Assembly: GCF_003144195.1 (NCBI RefSeq)
Contig: NW_020290010.1
Span: 124,001-188,000, forward strand
Direction: 5' to 3'
Length of the DNA stretch: 64,000 bases
DNA from: Ceraceosorus guamensis
Lineage: Eukaryota > Basidiomycota > Exobasidiomycetes > Ceraceosorales > Ceraceosoraceae
Shown: positions 45,121 to 58,114 of the stretch, in pieces
How positions within the stretch are numbered: the first letter of the stretch is position 1
Layout: every line of letters begins with the position of its first letter
The notes under the pieces: model-generated
Databases searched by the model: none
What the model was told of the DNA's origin: nothing
The model's input: the letters and a program-made list of their open reading frames with translations, nothing else
Position numbers and translations under genes: made by a program

Positions 45121-48100
45121 ATGGCTTTTCGACCAGCACCGAATCCAATGCAGGGGTCAGCAGATCCATCCTCATCCTCTTCTGATCCTTCTGGCAGTGT
45201 CATCCGCGCTGATAATGCGCAAACCGGAGCATCTGGCTCCACTAAGCGACCCCATCGAACGTATGCCAGAAGATCGTGTTTATCGTGCAGACAAAAGAAG
45301 ACCAGGTGCGAGTTGCCGGATATTTACGTCGAGAGCAGCAAGGATAAGCCAGTGCCGGCTGCCAAGAGGTGTCACCGATGCAGCGTATTGCAGATCGAGT
45401 GCTTTGTGTGGGATGGCGATCGCAAGCGTGTCCGAAAACTACCAAGCAAGAACGACGGTGAGTCTTTAAAGATGGCAGGCTGGTAAGCAGGTCAAGCTCA
45501 ACGTGCGTGCTTGACGCCATCCTTCACCAGCCAAACGTGGGAGCGTGCAGGAAGATGCCGGCCCGGAGGATGATGAAGTTGCTTCGATTGCGTCGGATGG
45601 CGCCGTCGAAGAAGGGCAAAAAGATAGTAGAGAAGGCGAAGCTATTCAAAATCTCATGTGGCTGCCAGAACCGATTGCTCCAGCTGCAGAGGGCAAACAG
45701 GGCGGAAACGGTCATGCGACGAACGGCGCGGCTGCGCTTGCACCAGGCCCGTCCGACTCGGCTTCTGAGAAGGAGCAACGCGGAGCAGCCCAGGGCACCT
45801 CGGCCAGCACTGTATCAGTGGCGAAGCGCCGACGACGCAAGCCGCACGAGCAGGTAGTGATCAACAGCAGCTTCCATCCATATCTTCTCTTTAGCGAAGT
45901 CTTGAACTCCTACCCAGGCTTTGGGCGCGACATGGGCTCTGGCTTGGCTAGGCCTGCGGATCGGAGAGTCAGGATTCCTCTCGACCCTGCGGACATTGTC
46001 GACGAAGGTCTCAGTCAGCAATTGGAGGAGCAGTGAGTGCGGAGGTCAGTCTAGATTTGACACTCATCACGTACGCTGAGGCATAAGCGGGCCGCCCTCT
46101 CAGCCTGATGGGCCACCGACTCATGTACCCGCATATACCTACGCTGTCTTTCGTGCGCGCTGCGCATCTCGACGATCCCGTGCAAGCCACAGCGCTGCTA
46201 TTAGCCGTGCTATACATTCTTGCGCTGAGGGCTTCAGATTCACCCTCCGCGCCTCGCTCGGATCCCGAGGCGACAAAGCAGCGTCTGTGCGCTTTGGAAG
46301 CGTCGGTACACGCGCACGGCATAGCTGTGCTTTTGAGCAGGCCTTTTTGCCGACACGCGGTCCTCGCACTCGAGCTAATCTCGCAGTATATGCCATTTGT
46401 GCTACTGCCAGCCTCCAGCATGAGTCCTGGCGCATGCGCACCTGAGGGTGGTATTGGCCTTGCGACGCTCGGGGCGACTGCTCGACGCATCGCGGAGTGT
46501 ATCGAGCTCGACAAGGCACCTCAACGCCTGCACATGATGTGTCGACGCATTTATCAACGACGAGAAACGCCAAATCCACGCTTGTTGGCGCCATTGCTGT
46601 GGGACGCTTGCCAATGGTACTCGCTCATTGCGGCTGAGAACGAGCGGGATATCGGCCACGATCCGTGGTCCCCCACCGCTACAAGCGAGGTCGACGACGC
46701 GATGATGGTTCTACTGGGTGGGGATCCCGATTTGGGGACGCCAATACTGGCGACGATGCCGTTCAACGTGCCGGACACAGTGCAAGTGCACGCCGACGGA
46801 TTGTCGCGACAAGCCTGCGCGTCCAACGACGCAGAAGAGATTGCAGCGGCTGCGGAGACGTTCATTCTCAAATTTCCATTCATACCGCCTCTGCTTGGCC
46901 GGTACTCTTTGGCACTCAGATACAAGTGGATGCTCATCCGTCGCGATCGTTGTCGGATCATCATGAAGCCAAAACAAAGTCAGCAGTACCACTATTCTTC
47001 CCTTGAGGAGCACGAGAAAGAAACAGAGATCGCCAAGGACGAAGCCGCACTCGCGAAAGGTGAGTTTTGTCGAGCTCTTCACCTCCTGTATATGCTGATG
47101 CATCGTCTGCATCTGTCGCCCTCGGCTAGCGCGATTGTTGACCTGGTTGCCTGACAATCTGAACACGAACGAGACACACAACACCCTTGCTTTTATGATC
47201 GAAATGCTCAACTTCTACGTTGGAGTGCACGACTCGAATTTGCACAACCTTAGCATGTGGTTCGCCATCTTTGCCGCAAAGGCAGAACTTGAGGCTGAGG
47301 ACCCGTTCATTGGGAAGGACAGATCGTCTCAAGCCAAATCATGCGACGAGGCGACTGGCGGCGAAAAGGAATCTCCAGACGGCGCCACTTCGACGAGCAC
47401 GACGCCCTCCTCGGATGCTCTCGCAGCTAGGCGTCTCAGTAACCGGCCAGTCTCCCAAAAGAAGGGCGAGGACATTATGAGTCTCATCATCGCCGGCATT
47501 TGTAGTCAAGGCCCCATCGGAGAGCTACTGCATCGATTTGGCTTTACCAAAATTGACCGATTCGAAGAAGCCTTGGGCTCCTTTGTGCAGCTCGCTTCGT
47601 CGACGTGTCGCTCGGCTCGTGCCATGCCTCCGGTATTTCTTGTGGCCAACGTCGTCTTCGTCTGCAAGTCCTACACAGAAGATGCAGCTGCACGGCTCAA
47701 GGGGTGGGGCGGAATGCACAAGCGAGCTACCACGCACTTTGTCCTCTTCTCTGAAGTCGCACGCAGACTCGAATCCGTCTGGGCGGTCAATTGCGGCCAG
47801 GCGAACACGGCTCGCGAGGCCAACTTGGGCGCAGCAGGGGCTCATCTCGTGCGCGGTCTCGTTGGAATCATGGAGACTTGGAAGCGCATCGCAGAGAGGC
47901 GTGGGGCACCGCCGACCGGCGAGTACAATCCGAGGTGGTCGACTCAAGCAGGAGTCTTTTCTCGGCCAGGCGAGGCGGCAACGAGCACAGATAACAGTCC
48001 GAGCGTAACGACGCGATCCGACCTATTCGAGCCAGGCGCAACACCCGAATCACTGCTAGCTTTGTCATCTCGGCCAACTACCGCCACTTTGTCTGCTCCG

Positions 48101-48835
48101 TCTTCCACTGCCCCGTCGTATCCTAGTCGCGGTGATCTGTTAGAAGGGCAGTCCACTGCTCTTCAGAACTGGGCGGCGCCGGTCTTGAGCCGGCCCGAGT
48201 CTCAGGGCGAGCTGCTACAGCCAATTCAGGCCGTGGCCGCCGCTGACACCTGGGCTGGCGCTTCCTCGGGCCTCTACACCGCACCGGAGAGAGGAGCCTC
48301 GCCGCCGAGTTCGAGCTTGGGCGTAGGACATCACACCAAACACGGCACGGGTGGTCCTGCAGGCATTGAGCTCCGTCCGGGCGACCTGAGCTTTGCAGAT
48401 CTCTTTCCTGAGTATGCGTCAGCTGCTACCACACCGTTTCCGATCAGCCGAGCGGAGGAAACGAGTGGTCTGTCTCACGCGACTCAGAACCCCCAGGCCT
48501 GGAACGTGTCGACCAACTTTGCTGCGTCCGACAGCGCTTCAGGCGATGCGTTCTGGCCAGCTTCTGCGAACACTGCCGGCGCCCACTTGGCTTCGCAGCA
48601 AAACAGCGGCAACGATGCACTTGACGCTATTCTACAATCACTGGAAGGACCTTCGGACGCTTTTGTGCCTTTTGTGCCTCTGGAGGGTTGGCTGGACCTT
48701 GCTGATCTGGACACCAGTCCCTTTGGAAGTGGCAGCAACTCTTCGCGGCCCTCGGCCGAGGAGACTACCGCGCAGCCTCACCAAAGTCAATCCGGCGCTG
48801 ACGGCTGGGCCAGCTTGATGGCTAGTTTGCGCTAA
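45121..48835 (+). CDS. Zn2Cys6 (binuclear zinc cluster) transcription factor
   Basis: Fungal DNA-binding regulator, nuclear; target unknown. Four exons are inferred: 45121-45457, 45531-46032, 46104-47059 and 47130-48835, giving about 1166 residues. The cluster has Cys53, Cys56, Cys63, Cys84, Cys87 and Cys94 (C-X2-C-X6-C-X20-C-X2-C-X6-C); the middle loop of 20 is longer than the usual 5-12. Basic residues flank it (RRRRKPHEQ is further on). The middle, from FHPYLLFSEVLNSYP through MGHRLMYPHIPTLSF and RYSLALRYKWMLIRRDRC, looks like the regulatory middle-homology region of this class. The last 500 residues are Ser/Ala/Gly/Pro-rich with acidic-hydrophobic motifs near the end (FVPLEGWLDLADLD), which could be an activation domain. 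It lies next to the two acetate-type transporter genes; a regulatory link is possible but only guessed from position. Confidence 0.9.
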
Positions 48836-49082
48836 GCCTGCGACTGTAGTCTGAATCAGGAAGCGTGTACTTTATGGACAATTTCGCAATATTCACTTAA
48901 CTTGAGATCGACCTCGCCGGTCATCATCCGATAGCGCGACGGACGTTGTGACGAGCATTCAATTCGCTGAGAAGGACAACTCAAGCATTGGACGTGTACC
49001 GGCGACAACCACTGCGCTACGACGCGGCCACGACCAGTGCAGAAAGCATAGCCCCGAGATTCGGTTGGCTCGATGAAAAGCA

Positions 49083-50433
49083 TCACTCCTTAACGGCAAG
49101 GCTTCCGAGGGGAAGGGTAAAGTAGCTCGTGGCAGGCGTCAAGAACGAGCCCATTGCCAGGTACTGCGTGGCATGACGCTTGGACTGAGATGAGCGCTCC
49201 AGCAGCACAAGGCACATGGTCAAAGCGATGACTCACATAGGCAACTATGGCCGTCGCGATACCGAAACCACCTCCAGCACGCTCCAATGCAGTATTGCCG
49301 GTGTAGTAGAAGGATCCGAGCAGCAAAAAGGTAATGTCGAGCAGAACAAGCAAGACGATGAGCGTGATCGAGGAGCGCATAGCACCGACTGTGAACACAA
49401 GAGTGACTGAGGTCGGCAAGCAAGGACGGCTTCAGCAATTACTCTTGCGCCATCGATCTCTTTTGTTGACTCACTGCCCAGCCAGATGAATAGGAAAACT
49501 GAGCGCGAACAATCCGCACGCCGGTTGTCAGCGCCACAGCAACATCTAAAGCCCTAGACTTCCCATTTAGACTCACGGCCAATTGCATTCTCTGCCTCGG
49601 CAGCATTTGCGCCGTTCATGGAGTATACTCCAGGAACGCCATCGTACGTTCCCATCTCTCCAAAGAACTGTTTTGCGTCCGATCTGATCAGCCAGGGTCT
49701 TCAGCTCTGGACAAGGAGGGCAGCTCGACTCACCGGAATGAAGATCATTGAGAAACCCCACCAGAACATGCCATAGCAGCAGAACTTTCGAGGCGAGGTC
49801 GTTAAGATGCGCCCGTCAGATCGAACCAGCCTCATGCTCCATAGCCCAGGTCCCTGTCTGTGCGCCGTGTCGCACTCACAATGCTAGCACCGAGCGTGTT
49901 GCCGCTTGCGAATTCCAAAAGCCCAGCGAGGTACTGCACGAACCCTCCGTAAAAGAGACTAAAAGTCAAGACCGCGTTGGGAACGGTGATTCCTTGCACC
50001 CCGGCATTATAGAGCGAGAGAACAAGCGTGGTTGTTGCGAAGGACATTGCGCCTAGGGGTAGAGGATTGGCATATTTGCGGTGCGATGCTCCGATAGCTA
50101 TCAGGTCATCGTTGGCGAAGTGCCCACCCGGCGTAATGTCTGCGAGGGCAGTCAAGCCATCCGCAATCCGAAGCTGTCAGCAAAGAAAGACACAAGAGAG
50201 TAGGAACCTCGACTGTAGATCGAGTTGCGCTCGGATGTGGCTATCGTACTGTCGAGTGCCAACTCTTCTCCTGCCCTACTTTTGGACTCACATCGGTTCA
50301 TGCTCTCTCCACCAGCATACTCCTTGCCATCGCCGTTGGTGGCAGTTCGCGCGCTCATAGGTTGTTGCGCCTCCGTCTCGTGGAGATGCTTCTCCGTGTG
50401 CGAGCTTCCTTCGTTATGCTGAACGACTGACAT
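49083..50433 (-). CDS. GPR1/FUN34/YaaH (acetate-type) transporter, copy 1
   Basis: Plasma-membrane protein of the Ato/SatP family, whose members carry acetate or ammonium. Seven exons are inferred: 50433-50208, 50139-49880, 49784-49734, 49667-49577, 49498-49475, 49388-49237 and 49163-49083, giving about 294 residues. A hydrophilic N-terminus of about 80 residues leads into six membrane spans. The family entry motif reads NPLPLGAMSFATTTLVL, where the canonical form is NPAPLG. Other family blocks: FYGGFVQYLAGLLEFASGNT, YGMFWWGFSMIFIP, FIWLG, and the end SYFTLPLGSLAVKE. Exon 5 is only 24 nt. The first intron has a weak donor (GTTCCT), so the join between residue 75 and DITPGGHFAND is the least certain. 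Its start faces a second family member 1.5 kb away. Confidence 0.9.
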
Positions 50434-51895
50434 CTTGCTGAGTGGGGAGCGGCAGAGTTGCTTGTCAAGTGAGAGCGATGAAATTGAGCTGGAAGCGATG
50501 TGAGAAGGGGAGCGAACGTCTGCAAAAGAGAGGATGTCGAGGCTCACCAATCATAACGATCTCTACCAATAAACAAGACTAGCCTTGCACTGCTCCGCCC
50601 ATTTGGATCTTGTGGGCTTTTTGCATTTAGAGAGAGAGAGTCTTGACTATCGATGCGGCTTGTGCTGAGACCTGACTCGAAGGCCCCTCCCCTGATTGAG
50701 ACGGGCGAGAAACAGGGTCAACTCAGCCGTACTCCCTCTTGCTTGGAAATGAGAGCGAGCGGAGCTACCACGGACCAACCTCGAGTAGCCAAGACGTGGA
50801 TGAGACGAGACAGACGCAGAGCTCATCTCATGGATGCATATAGACTCCACATTATCAGGGACCTCCTCCAAGAAGGTGAAGCCCCACAAAATTGGCCGTT
50901 CTGCGTGCCGGCTTGGCTACCGAACAATTCAATCGCACTGTGAATATTGACTCTCTCTATGGCCATTTTGATCAGCCACACGGAGGGTCAGCCGAGTCAG
51001 GCAACCTATCCGCAGGTCCTCGACGCAACGTAAAAAAAGGGGGAGGAACCGAATAAGCCTCCTCTTGACCCTCAATTGCTCATATCAGCTTCACTTTCCC
51101 ACTCAAACTTTCTGGCAGAGGATGTGCCGTTCGATCGTTGGCATTGCGGCTTTTCCGTATCTCTCTGCATGTTGTGGAGGCATGCCGCCGCCTCGTTGTG
51201 CCCGCATGGGAAAATGTAGCGCGTACGCATGCATCGGAAATGTCGTGTACGGACCCGCTAGCCGTACGAGGCACTGTATCGAGCTTATGTGCCACGCTAA
51301 AGTGCGGGGTAAGTGGGAGGAGAGGGTCCTCCAGCCAGCACCGTAACACCAAGGGGACATGGAGCCGAAGACTCACACTAATCGAGGCGCGAGTGCACGA
51401 GCAGCAGGTCGTGACTGTCACTTGGTGTGGTTCGGAGCAATCTGGGTGTTCAGCCGTACGACTTGAAGGAGATACTACACTGATGAGTCAATGACCCCAC
51501 TAGCTTTCCACACAATCAGAATGTCGCACAGGAGACGGAAATGACGGCGAGGGGGTTTCCGCTGGGCTTCGGTTCTTTCTTGAGCTACTTACTGCCCAAA
51601 TGCCAAGTAGCCAGCAGAGGGTCCCGTTACGAGTGGTTGACCGGCCCGCTCGGCGGTACTCAGACGAAAGCGCAAAATGAAGCAGAGGAAGACTGCCGTA
51701 GGACACATCTTTGCTGCCTTGGGCCAACAGGTGTGTGCTCTTGGAGTTGCTCTCTAGCAACTATCAGTACACAGATTGCAACCACATTGCTGACCCGAGA
51801 CTCGACCATCTCATCTCTCACACACATCCGCGCCGCCTCGCGCCTTTTCCTCTTATCACGATCGACAATCGTTCTCGCTCCTTGCTAAATTCGCA
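50434..51895. promoter_or_regulatory. Divergent promoter region between two Ato-family genes
   Basis: Spacer of 1.46 kb between the ATGs of two paralogous transporter genes pointing away from each other. No supported open frame. A GA repeat lies at about 50630-50641. I see no clear TATA box on either side. Confidence 0.45.
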
Positions 51896-53147
51896 ATGTC
51901 GCGCACGCTAAAGCAACAATGGGGTCTGGAAGCGGACCCTCATGCCGATGAGCATGTTATGGCAGGCTCGACTAGGCTGACCAAGACTACTACCGTTGGT
52001 GGGCACGAAGTCGGCTCCCAGCAGCCCGGTCTGCCTGTCTATCATCGTAGGATCGCCAAGTGAGTACAGCTTGAGCAGAGTCGACAGCGCAGTAGAGCCT
52101 TTGAACCAAGCTTGTGGGCGGGGGACCCTGCGGATCTCGCAAGGCGCGCGCCTTCAAACAGCGGAACCGAGCTAGCCTGCTCACTACACTACAAGGGGCC
52201 CTTTTGTCATTTGCTCTCGAGAAGGCTCAGCATGCAGAGAAGGCTAGGACCAAATTGACTGTCGAGACTGACCACCCTGCACGCCCGCACCCCTTTTCAA
52301 AGCCCTTTCCCTCTGTTTGCGATTGGTATTGGCGCCTCTTTATTGATTCTGGGTCTAGTATTTGTCGGCCATCGAGGTCTAACAAGCCCTCACATCGGAC
52401 TCAATGTCGGTCTTCCACTCGGAGGTATTGGACTGCTGACGGCAATGGTCTTTGCATTTGCCGAGGGCAACACTTTCTTGTGTGTTGCTGCTGGATCTCT
52501 CGGTGGGCTTATCGGAGGTACAAGCTTGGGTGAGCAGGATGCAGGACGAGCGATAGCAGCACGGAAGGTAGCTCGCTCACAATGTTTGTCCCTTCAATTT
52601 GCCAGTAAACCTTCCCTGGACTGGTATTCAGGCTGCTTACGTCATGGAAGCGGAGGGCAATATCCCCCTTGGTACCAAAGAGCTTTACAATGTACGTCTT
52701 CGAATTCTGTAGAAGCGGCCACACGAGCTGACCAGATTTGTTTACGTCACTTATCTCTTGACATTTGATAGGCCTTAGCGGTCGTGTTCATTTGCTCATT
52801 CGTTCCAGTCTTTATCATCTTTCTTGCGTCCTTCAAGACCGCAGCTCCAGTCTCTTCAGCAGCCCTCTTCATCGTCATAGCCCTGATTGTGCTCGGAGTC
52901 GGCTTCAAAGAATTTCCGGCCATCAACCTCATGAAGACCGGAGGTGCTTTGTTCATTCTTGTAGGCGTCACACTGGTGCGTTCGCGTGGCGCACTTGACC
53001 CAATCGAAAAAAAAAAAAAAAAAAGCCAACAGCACTCACAAATGCGCGCGCAACCTCTTCATTCAGTTTTACTCCGCTGCATCGGTTCTTCTGGCTGAGG
53101 AAGGAGTCAAAATCCTGCCTGTCCTCCCTCTGCCGCGCGGAGACTGA
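51896..53147 (+). CDS. GPR1/FUN34/YaaH (acetate-type) transporter, copy 2, divergent
   Basis: Second member of the same family, more diverged. Five exons are inferred: 51896-52059, 52303-52529, 52606-52691, 52772-52975 and 53067-53147, giving about 253 residues. The short N-terminus ends in YHRRIANPFPLFAIGIGASL, where the family motif NPAPLGLxxF is altered. Six hydrophobic segments follow; GNTFLCVAAGSLGGLIGGTS corresponds to the ExASGNTxG region, and YVMEAEGNIPLGTKELYN to the loop that ends AxxLY in relatives. The last exon is ILPVLPLPRGD-like where copy 1 has TLPLGSL. The fourth intron contains an 18-A tract (53007-53024). Altered signature residues suggest a changed substrate, but this is inference. 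Confidence 0.82.
53007..53024 (+). repeat. A18 homopolymer inside an intron
   Basis: Eighteen A in a row in the last intron of the second Ato-family gene. Likely length-variable. Confidence 0.85.
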
Positions 53148-53341
53148 GCTTGACCCTCACTCTCGCCATCAAGGAGCCAAGTTGTGCGCACTCTGTTCCG
53201 TTGAGGGTATTTGCACCTCATGTCGCGTTCCGTTTGAGTCACGTCGTATGTGTGCGCAAATTTCAATGTAATCCATTGCAAACCGTGCCAGTATGAGCAG
53301 ATGCACCTGCCGCGTTCAGTCCAGAGGCGGGCTCTGGCCTA

Positions 53342-56300
53342 TCAGCGATCACTATCATCCAGTGCAGCGTCTGAATCACCATCATCAGTGCTGAGCCGAC
53401 TTGCACCATCAACCTCCACGGCTCTAGGCTGGTAGTCCCGAGCTTGAGCACCGTGCGCCGCTCCTTGATCCGTGATGCCCGGCCCCTGAACTGCATATCC
53501 GCCTCGATCTGGGACGAGTTTATCGTGAAGCTTGTCCAACAGACGCGATTTGCTGAGTACAGGTGCACCTTGATTTTGACGCTCCGAACGCGCGACCTCG
53601 ACGGACCGCTGACCCTGCGGACGCTCGGTAGAGATGGGAAGGACCGCAGATGTCTTCTGCGCCTTGTGACTCCCCGAAAAGACCTTAGCTGGAGGCGGGC
53701 GTGAAGCCTGCTCGGGCTCGTCAGAAGACTCCGAGTCCGCCCCTGTGCTTACCTCTCCGGCTTGTTTCCGTCGAAGCTTACGAATTGCTGGAAGTGCGAG
53801 AAGCGGGAGCCATCGTTTGGAGGCCGGCAGGTCATCAACTTCGTCGACTGCGTCTGCAGCAGGGATCCGGTATGGCAAAGGTGTCTCCCGCGTAGTGCGG
53901 TACATGTCCACATTTCCCTGAAGCGTGAGAGACGACATAGTGCATCAGAACGATACTACAGAGATTCGGAATTCTGCGTGTTTCACTCACGAGATGCTCG
54001 TTCTCCTGTGCGTGGCAGGCCGATAGGGCTGTGTCAGACCGGATCGCCAACGCTCATCGATGCACTTAAGCTCACCAATCTGAACACGTTCCATTGCAGC
54101 CTCCTAAGCGCCTCCAGCAGCGCAATGATGAAGACTTTGAGTGTTGCGGATGCCGGTCCAGGGAAGAGATAAATGGTCCAGCTAAAACGGAGCAAAGTAT
54201 TGGAGATGATGGCAAAATAGTAGAAAGCTGGTGGCCAGGTGATTTCATCACGAAGCATCCAGTGCTTTGCACGAGGTCGCAACACCGACCAATCCATCAG
54301 AAGATCCCACGATCCGGCGTACAGGCTGTATAGAGTAGCAAAGAAACACCAAAAAATAAGGTCGCGCTGCCTGCCGCTGCCGTGATATCTGTAATTTAGG
54401 TAAGACCAATAGAAAATGACCCCCGCTGTGTATTTTGCCGCGTTCACCAGATGAAGATATGCTGTTCTTTTGCTATCCTCAAAACGCCGGATGCATTGCC
54501 CAAGACGAAGTAGAGCAGGCAATGACGAGAGAGCGGCTGTCCAAAAAGTTCCATTGGGATTGCACGTTGGTGGCCGCCAGCTCTTGTTGTACTCGCATCC
54601 AATGACCCATAGATTGGATATTGGCCACGCCAGAGAGTTGAGCTCATCGCCGATGAAGAAGTCCCGGAACTCCACCCCAAATAGCAAGCCTGCCGCGAAG
54701 ACTCTAACCAAGCTCCTGACGAACCATTGCCGGCTGTGGGGAAGATTGATCGGCAACGGATTGAGAAGGACGAGGACGACGATGACAAGCCAGACGAGGG
54801 GCCAGGTCGTTGGAGCGATGGCGCGAGGGAAAGGATTCAAGAAGCTGATCCAAAACGCCACAGCGAGAAGGAGCAGGAGGAAAGCCGGGCTGAAGTGTGC
54901 CGTTGGAAAGTCATTTTGTTCAGCCGTGACACGACGAGAGCAGTGGGTAGAGTCTTGCGAAGCTCACATTTCAAACCATTGTCGATGATCCATCGCGTGC
55001 CTGACGTCAAATTCAAATATGAAGCTGGTGTTTATCCGTGCTCGGTGCCAAGTTGCTAAATTGAGCCCAAATAAAAGCGCAAATAACGTAGGCAAGCTGC
55101 AGAGAGGCGCATTTTAGAGGCCTACTTATGATGGCCGAGGTTGCTTGCCTTCCTACTCACAAGAGTGCCCCATACACCCGCAAAAGCTGATCCCACTGCG
55201 GAATGTCGAATCGCGAACCACCCTGCTTCTCTGCTTCCACGAGACCTGCGACGGCAGCACAGACTGCTACCCCCAAATAAAAGCCTGTTCGAGAGGCGCT
55301 CATGTGATGCGTATGATGTTCTTCACCACCCGTGCCGGCATTTACCCGCAGTCGCTCGACAGCTCGCTTGCGGTTGCCGTGTTCAAAGTATGCACTGTAC
55401 TGTCGATGGAGCGTCACTAATGATGATCAGCGGCCAGGGCGAGCTGAGATTCTAGGACGCTCGCTCACAATTTCCTCGGTGCCTTTAATCAGCCTTTCGA
55501 TGCTGTCCGATGTCACAAGCACACTACGGGACACGTGGACATGATACCACGCGTCGTTGATGCCTGGTACTCCTGTTGCCTTTTCGAACTTCTTGAGGAT
55601 CTTGCGCACGCCGATGGAGTTGACAACGCGATAATTCTTCGAAAATTCAAAGGAGGGTCAGCCTGCAGCCATTTGATCTGCGCTGCCTTCCAGCGCCTCT
55701 CACCTTGAGAAGCTCGAGGCCTCGATAGAACTCTAGCACTGCAGCCTTGAGCTTCTTTCGGGCGGCTGGGATGACTTACCCATGTCAGATAGAGTCTGTC
55801 TTGGCTGACTGCTTGCAACTCACCTGTGTATCGCTGAGGATCGTGGGACATTGCAGCAGCACGATTTTGTTTTCGTAGCTCCTCGTCATTCCAGACGTCC
55901 GAGTCATTGCCAGCGTCCAGAAGCCGCCGCAACGCCAGCGACCGTCTTCGGTCGCCTTCGTCCTGAGACTCACCGGCGTCACCTGCTCGCCGCTTGCCGT
56001 GGTCCACCTTGCCCTCGTTCTTGGCGTTGGGAGAGAGAGCAGTTCCAGCGGCCGGCGGCAAGGAAGAGCGTGGGCTGTCTAGACCCCTTGTCAGACGTTT
56101 AGCAACTGGAATGATCGAGGCCACTCCAATTTTGTCTGCCACTTTGTCCGAGAGGTTGGGCGGATGCATCGCCTTGTACTCTCTTCGATGGTCAGCGAGC
56201 TAGCGGTGACGAATGTCAGCTGGGTAGCGGAATCTTTCCGGCATTCATGATTGGTGCGTCACTTACTTCACGCAATTGCCGTGCCAGTAGCTCGAACTTC

Positions 56301-57402
56301 TTGTGCGCTTCGTTCTCTCTCGCTTCAAAGAAATCGACGATACGCGTGTGCTCAAACTCCAACGCACTGAAAAACTTAGACTCTTGGTTGTCAAAGTTGT
56401 CGGCAATGAGTTGGTCAAGTGACACCCTGTGCTTTTCAGCTGAAGCACGACAGGTGGGCTAATTTGTCAGTCGAACAGCTCTGGTTGCAAAGAAGTCGCG
56501 AGAGATGCGTACATTTCTTGCCTCCCTTCTTGTTGCGAGAGCCTTTTAACTCCTCCTTTCCATTCCCAGCCAACTTGGAGGCGTCTTGCGATGCATTTCG
56601 GGTAGATGCGCCTCCAAGATGTGCTTCAGCAGACGAGCCGAAATGTGCCGGCTCGGGCGTTCTCAGCGAGGCCTCGGCAATGCGTGAGGGACCAGCACTG
56701 GCCAGGGTTGATGCAGTGTTCGGCCTTTGGGCCTCAAGATCACGTTTGTCATATGGGCCCGTCCTCGATCCCTTGAGCTTGCCAGCTTTGGCTGGCTCCA
56801 CACCTACGCGAGTATCATCGCTGTCAGGTCCGAATTCGTCCGCTGCGTTGACATCGCTGGCTGTGCTCTGGCTAGCGATGGCTAATCCGGTCGTGGCGAG
56901 ATTGACCTGAGGGAGCTCTTGCCCGCTGCGCTCGCGCTCGCGTAAAGGGGGTCGAGCAGCACCATCATCTTCCTCTGAAAGCGTATTCCTGGCATCGTAT
57001 GAGACTCCCGAGACTCTGTGGCTGCTCGAACCTTTGCCGAGAGCTCTGCGTCGCAAGCCTTCGAATGCCGAGCCGGTGGACTCGGAAGTGGCAGCTTTTT
57101 GTAGCTCGAGGCTTGTGCGGGTCTGGTGCCGAACAGCAACCTGTTTGACTGTCACGTAACACAAGAAGGTGCGGGGATGAGTCATGCGTCACCGTTGTAG
57201 TCATGTTTCCCGTGCAGCCCGCCTCACTCAGCCGCTTCAGCCCTCGGTAATTAATGTACGCTCTCTTCCATTCCACTACCGCGCTGTCATCTAGATATCG
57301 AGCACTTTGTTGACGTGAGGGACCATCATGGAGGAGCGGTCAGCGGTCTGCAGCAGAATTCCAGCAACTTTTGAATGAGTCCAGTAAGACTCACAATTTC
57401 AT
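53342..57402 (-). CDS. SYG1: SPX-EXS phosphate exporter, SYG1/XPR1 family
   Basis: Membrane protein that senses inositol pyrophosphates with its SPX domain and exports phosphate. Twelve exons are inferred: 57402-57395, 57283-57228, 57148-56513, 56439-56267, 56178-55824, 55765-55704, 55636-55469, 55399-55161, 55096-54968, 54889-54076, 54005-53991 and 53917-53342, giving about 1076 residues. SPX starts MKFAVVEWKRAYINYRGLKRLIK, is interrupted by about 210 low-complexity residues (exon 3), resumes at RVSLDQLIADNFDNQESKFF and ends with KILKKFEKATG. Membrane spans follow, then the EXS domain (WPISNLWVIGCEYNKSW, NAAKYTAGVIFYWSYL, AGSWDLLMDWSVLRP, LEALRRLQWNVFRLENEHL). The C-tail is hydrophilic and acidic. 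Exon 1 codes for only 8 nt and exon 11 for 15 nt (ENEHL). The first SPX residues up to the Lys cluster needed for ligand binding are present. Family membership is secure. Confidence 0.94.
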
Positions 57403-58114
57403 CGTGCCGGTTCGTCGAACGCCAGGTGTTGCGTAAGTCAAAGTGAGGGTCAAGCTGTGGCTTCCTCCTTGTTGTTCGCTCTGAAGTCTACGAAGCGCAG
57501 CAGCTTCATTTGTGGGCAGTGTGCTGGAGTAGCATGTCGCGCTGCCGCCTCCTTGAGGTCTTGAAAGCTCGTCCGCGCGTACTCAGCAAGTCTAAGTGTG
57601 TTTCTACGTCGAAAAGATCAGTCATGAGTCCGGAACAGTGAATCAAAATCAGTGGATGCCCACCTGGCGGCGCTCCGCTTCGTGACGGAAGGGTCACGTT
57701 CGCTGCGCTGCACCTATTATAGCTCTAGTCCTTTGGTGTCGTGATGAGAGCGCTGAGGGGTTCTAAGCAGAGCCACGTGCGTCTGAACAGCGCGCCGGCT
57801 GTAGCCGACGACGCTCCCCAACACTGGAGTGCGCGTGTGCTGGCCGGTGCTGCTGGGGCTGCGCACTCGCGTCACGCCATGCATCTCGTGCCCCGCCTCA
57901 TGCTGCAGCGTGCCTGAAGAAGGCCCTGCCTAGCTAGGACTCGACTGGCCAGGCGCGGGTCTTGAGTTCTTTCAGCGCAAGAAGGAAGGAGAGGCGCAGA
58001 AAACGCTTGGACCACGCGCGTGGCAGCATCAGCTTCCCTTCCCTCTCACCGTCCACCATCGCATTCTTCTGTCCTTGCGCAATCGCAACCTCCCAACCTC
58101 TCAAATTTTCAAAG
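57403..58114. promoter_or_regulatory. Divergent promoter region, SYG1 / VDAC
   Basis: Spacer of about 710 bases between two divergent genes. Pyrimidine-rich just before the VDAC ATG. No supported open frame. Confidence 0.45.
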
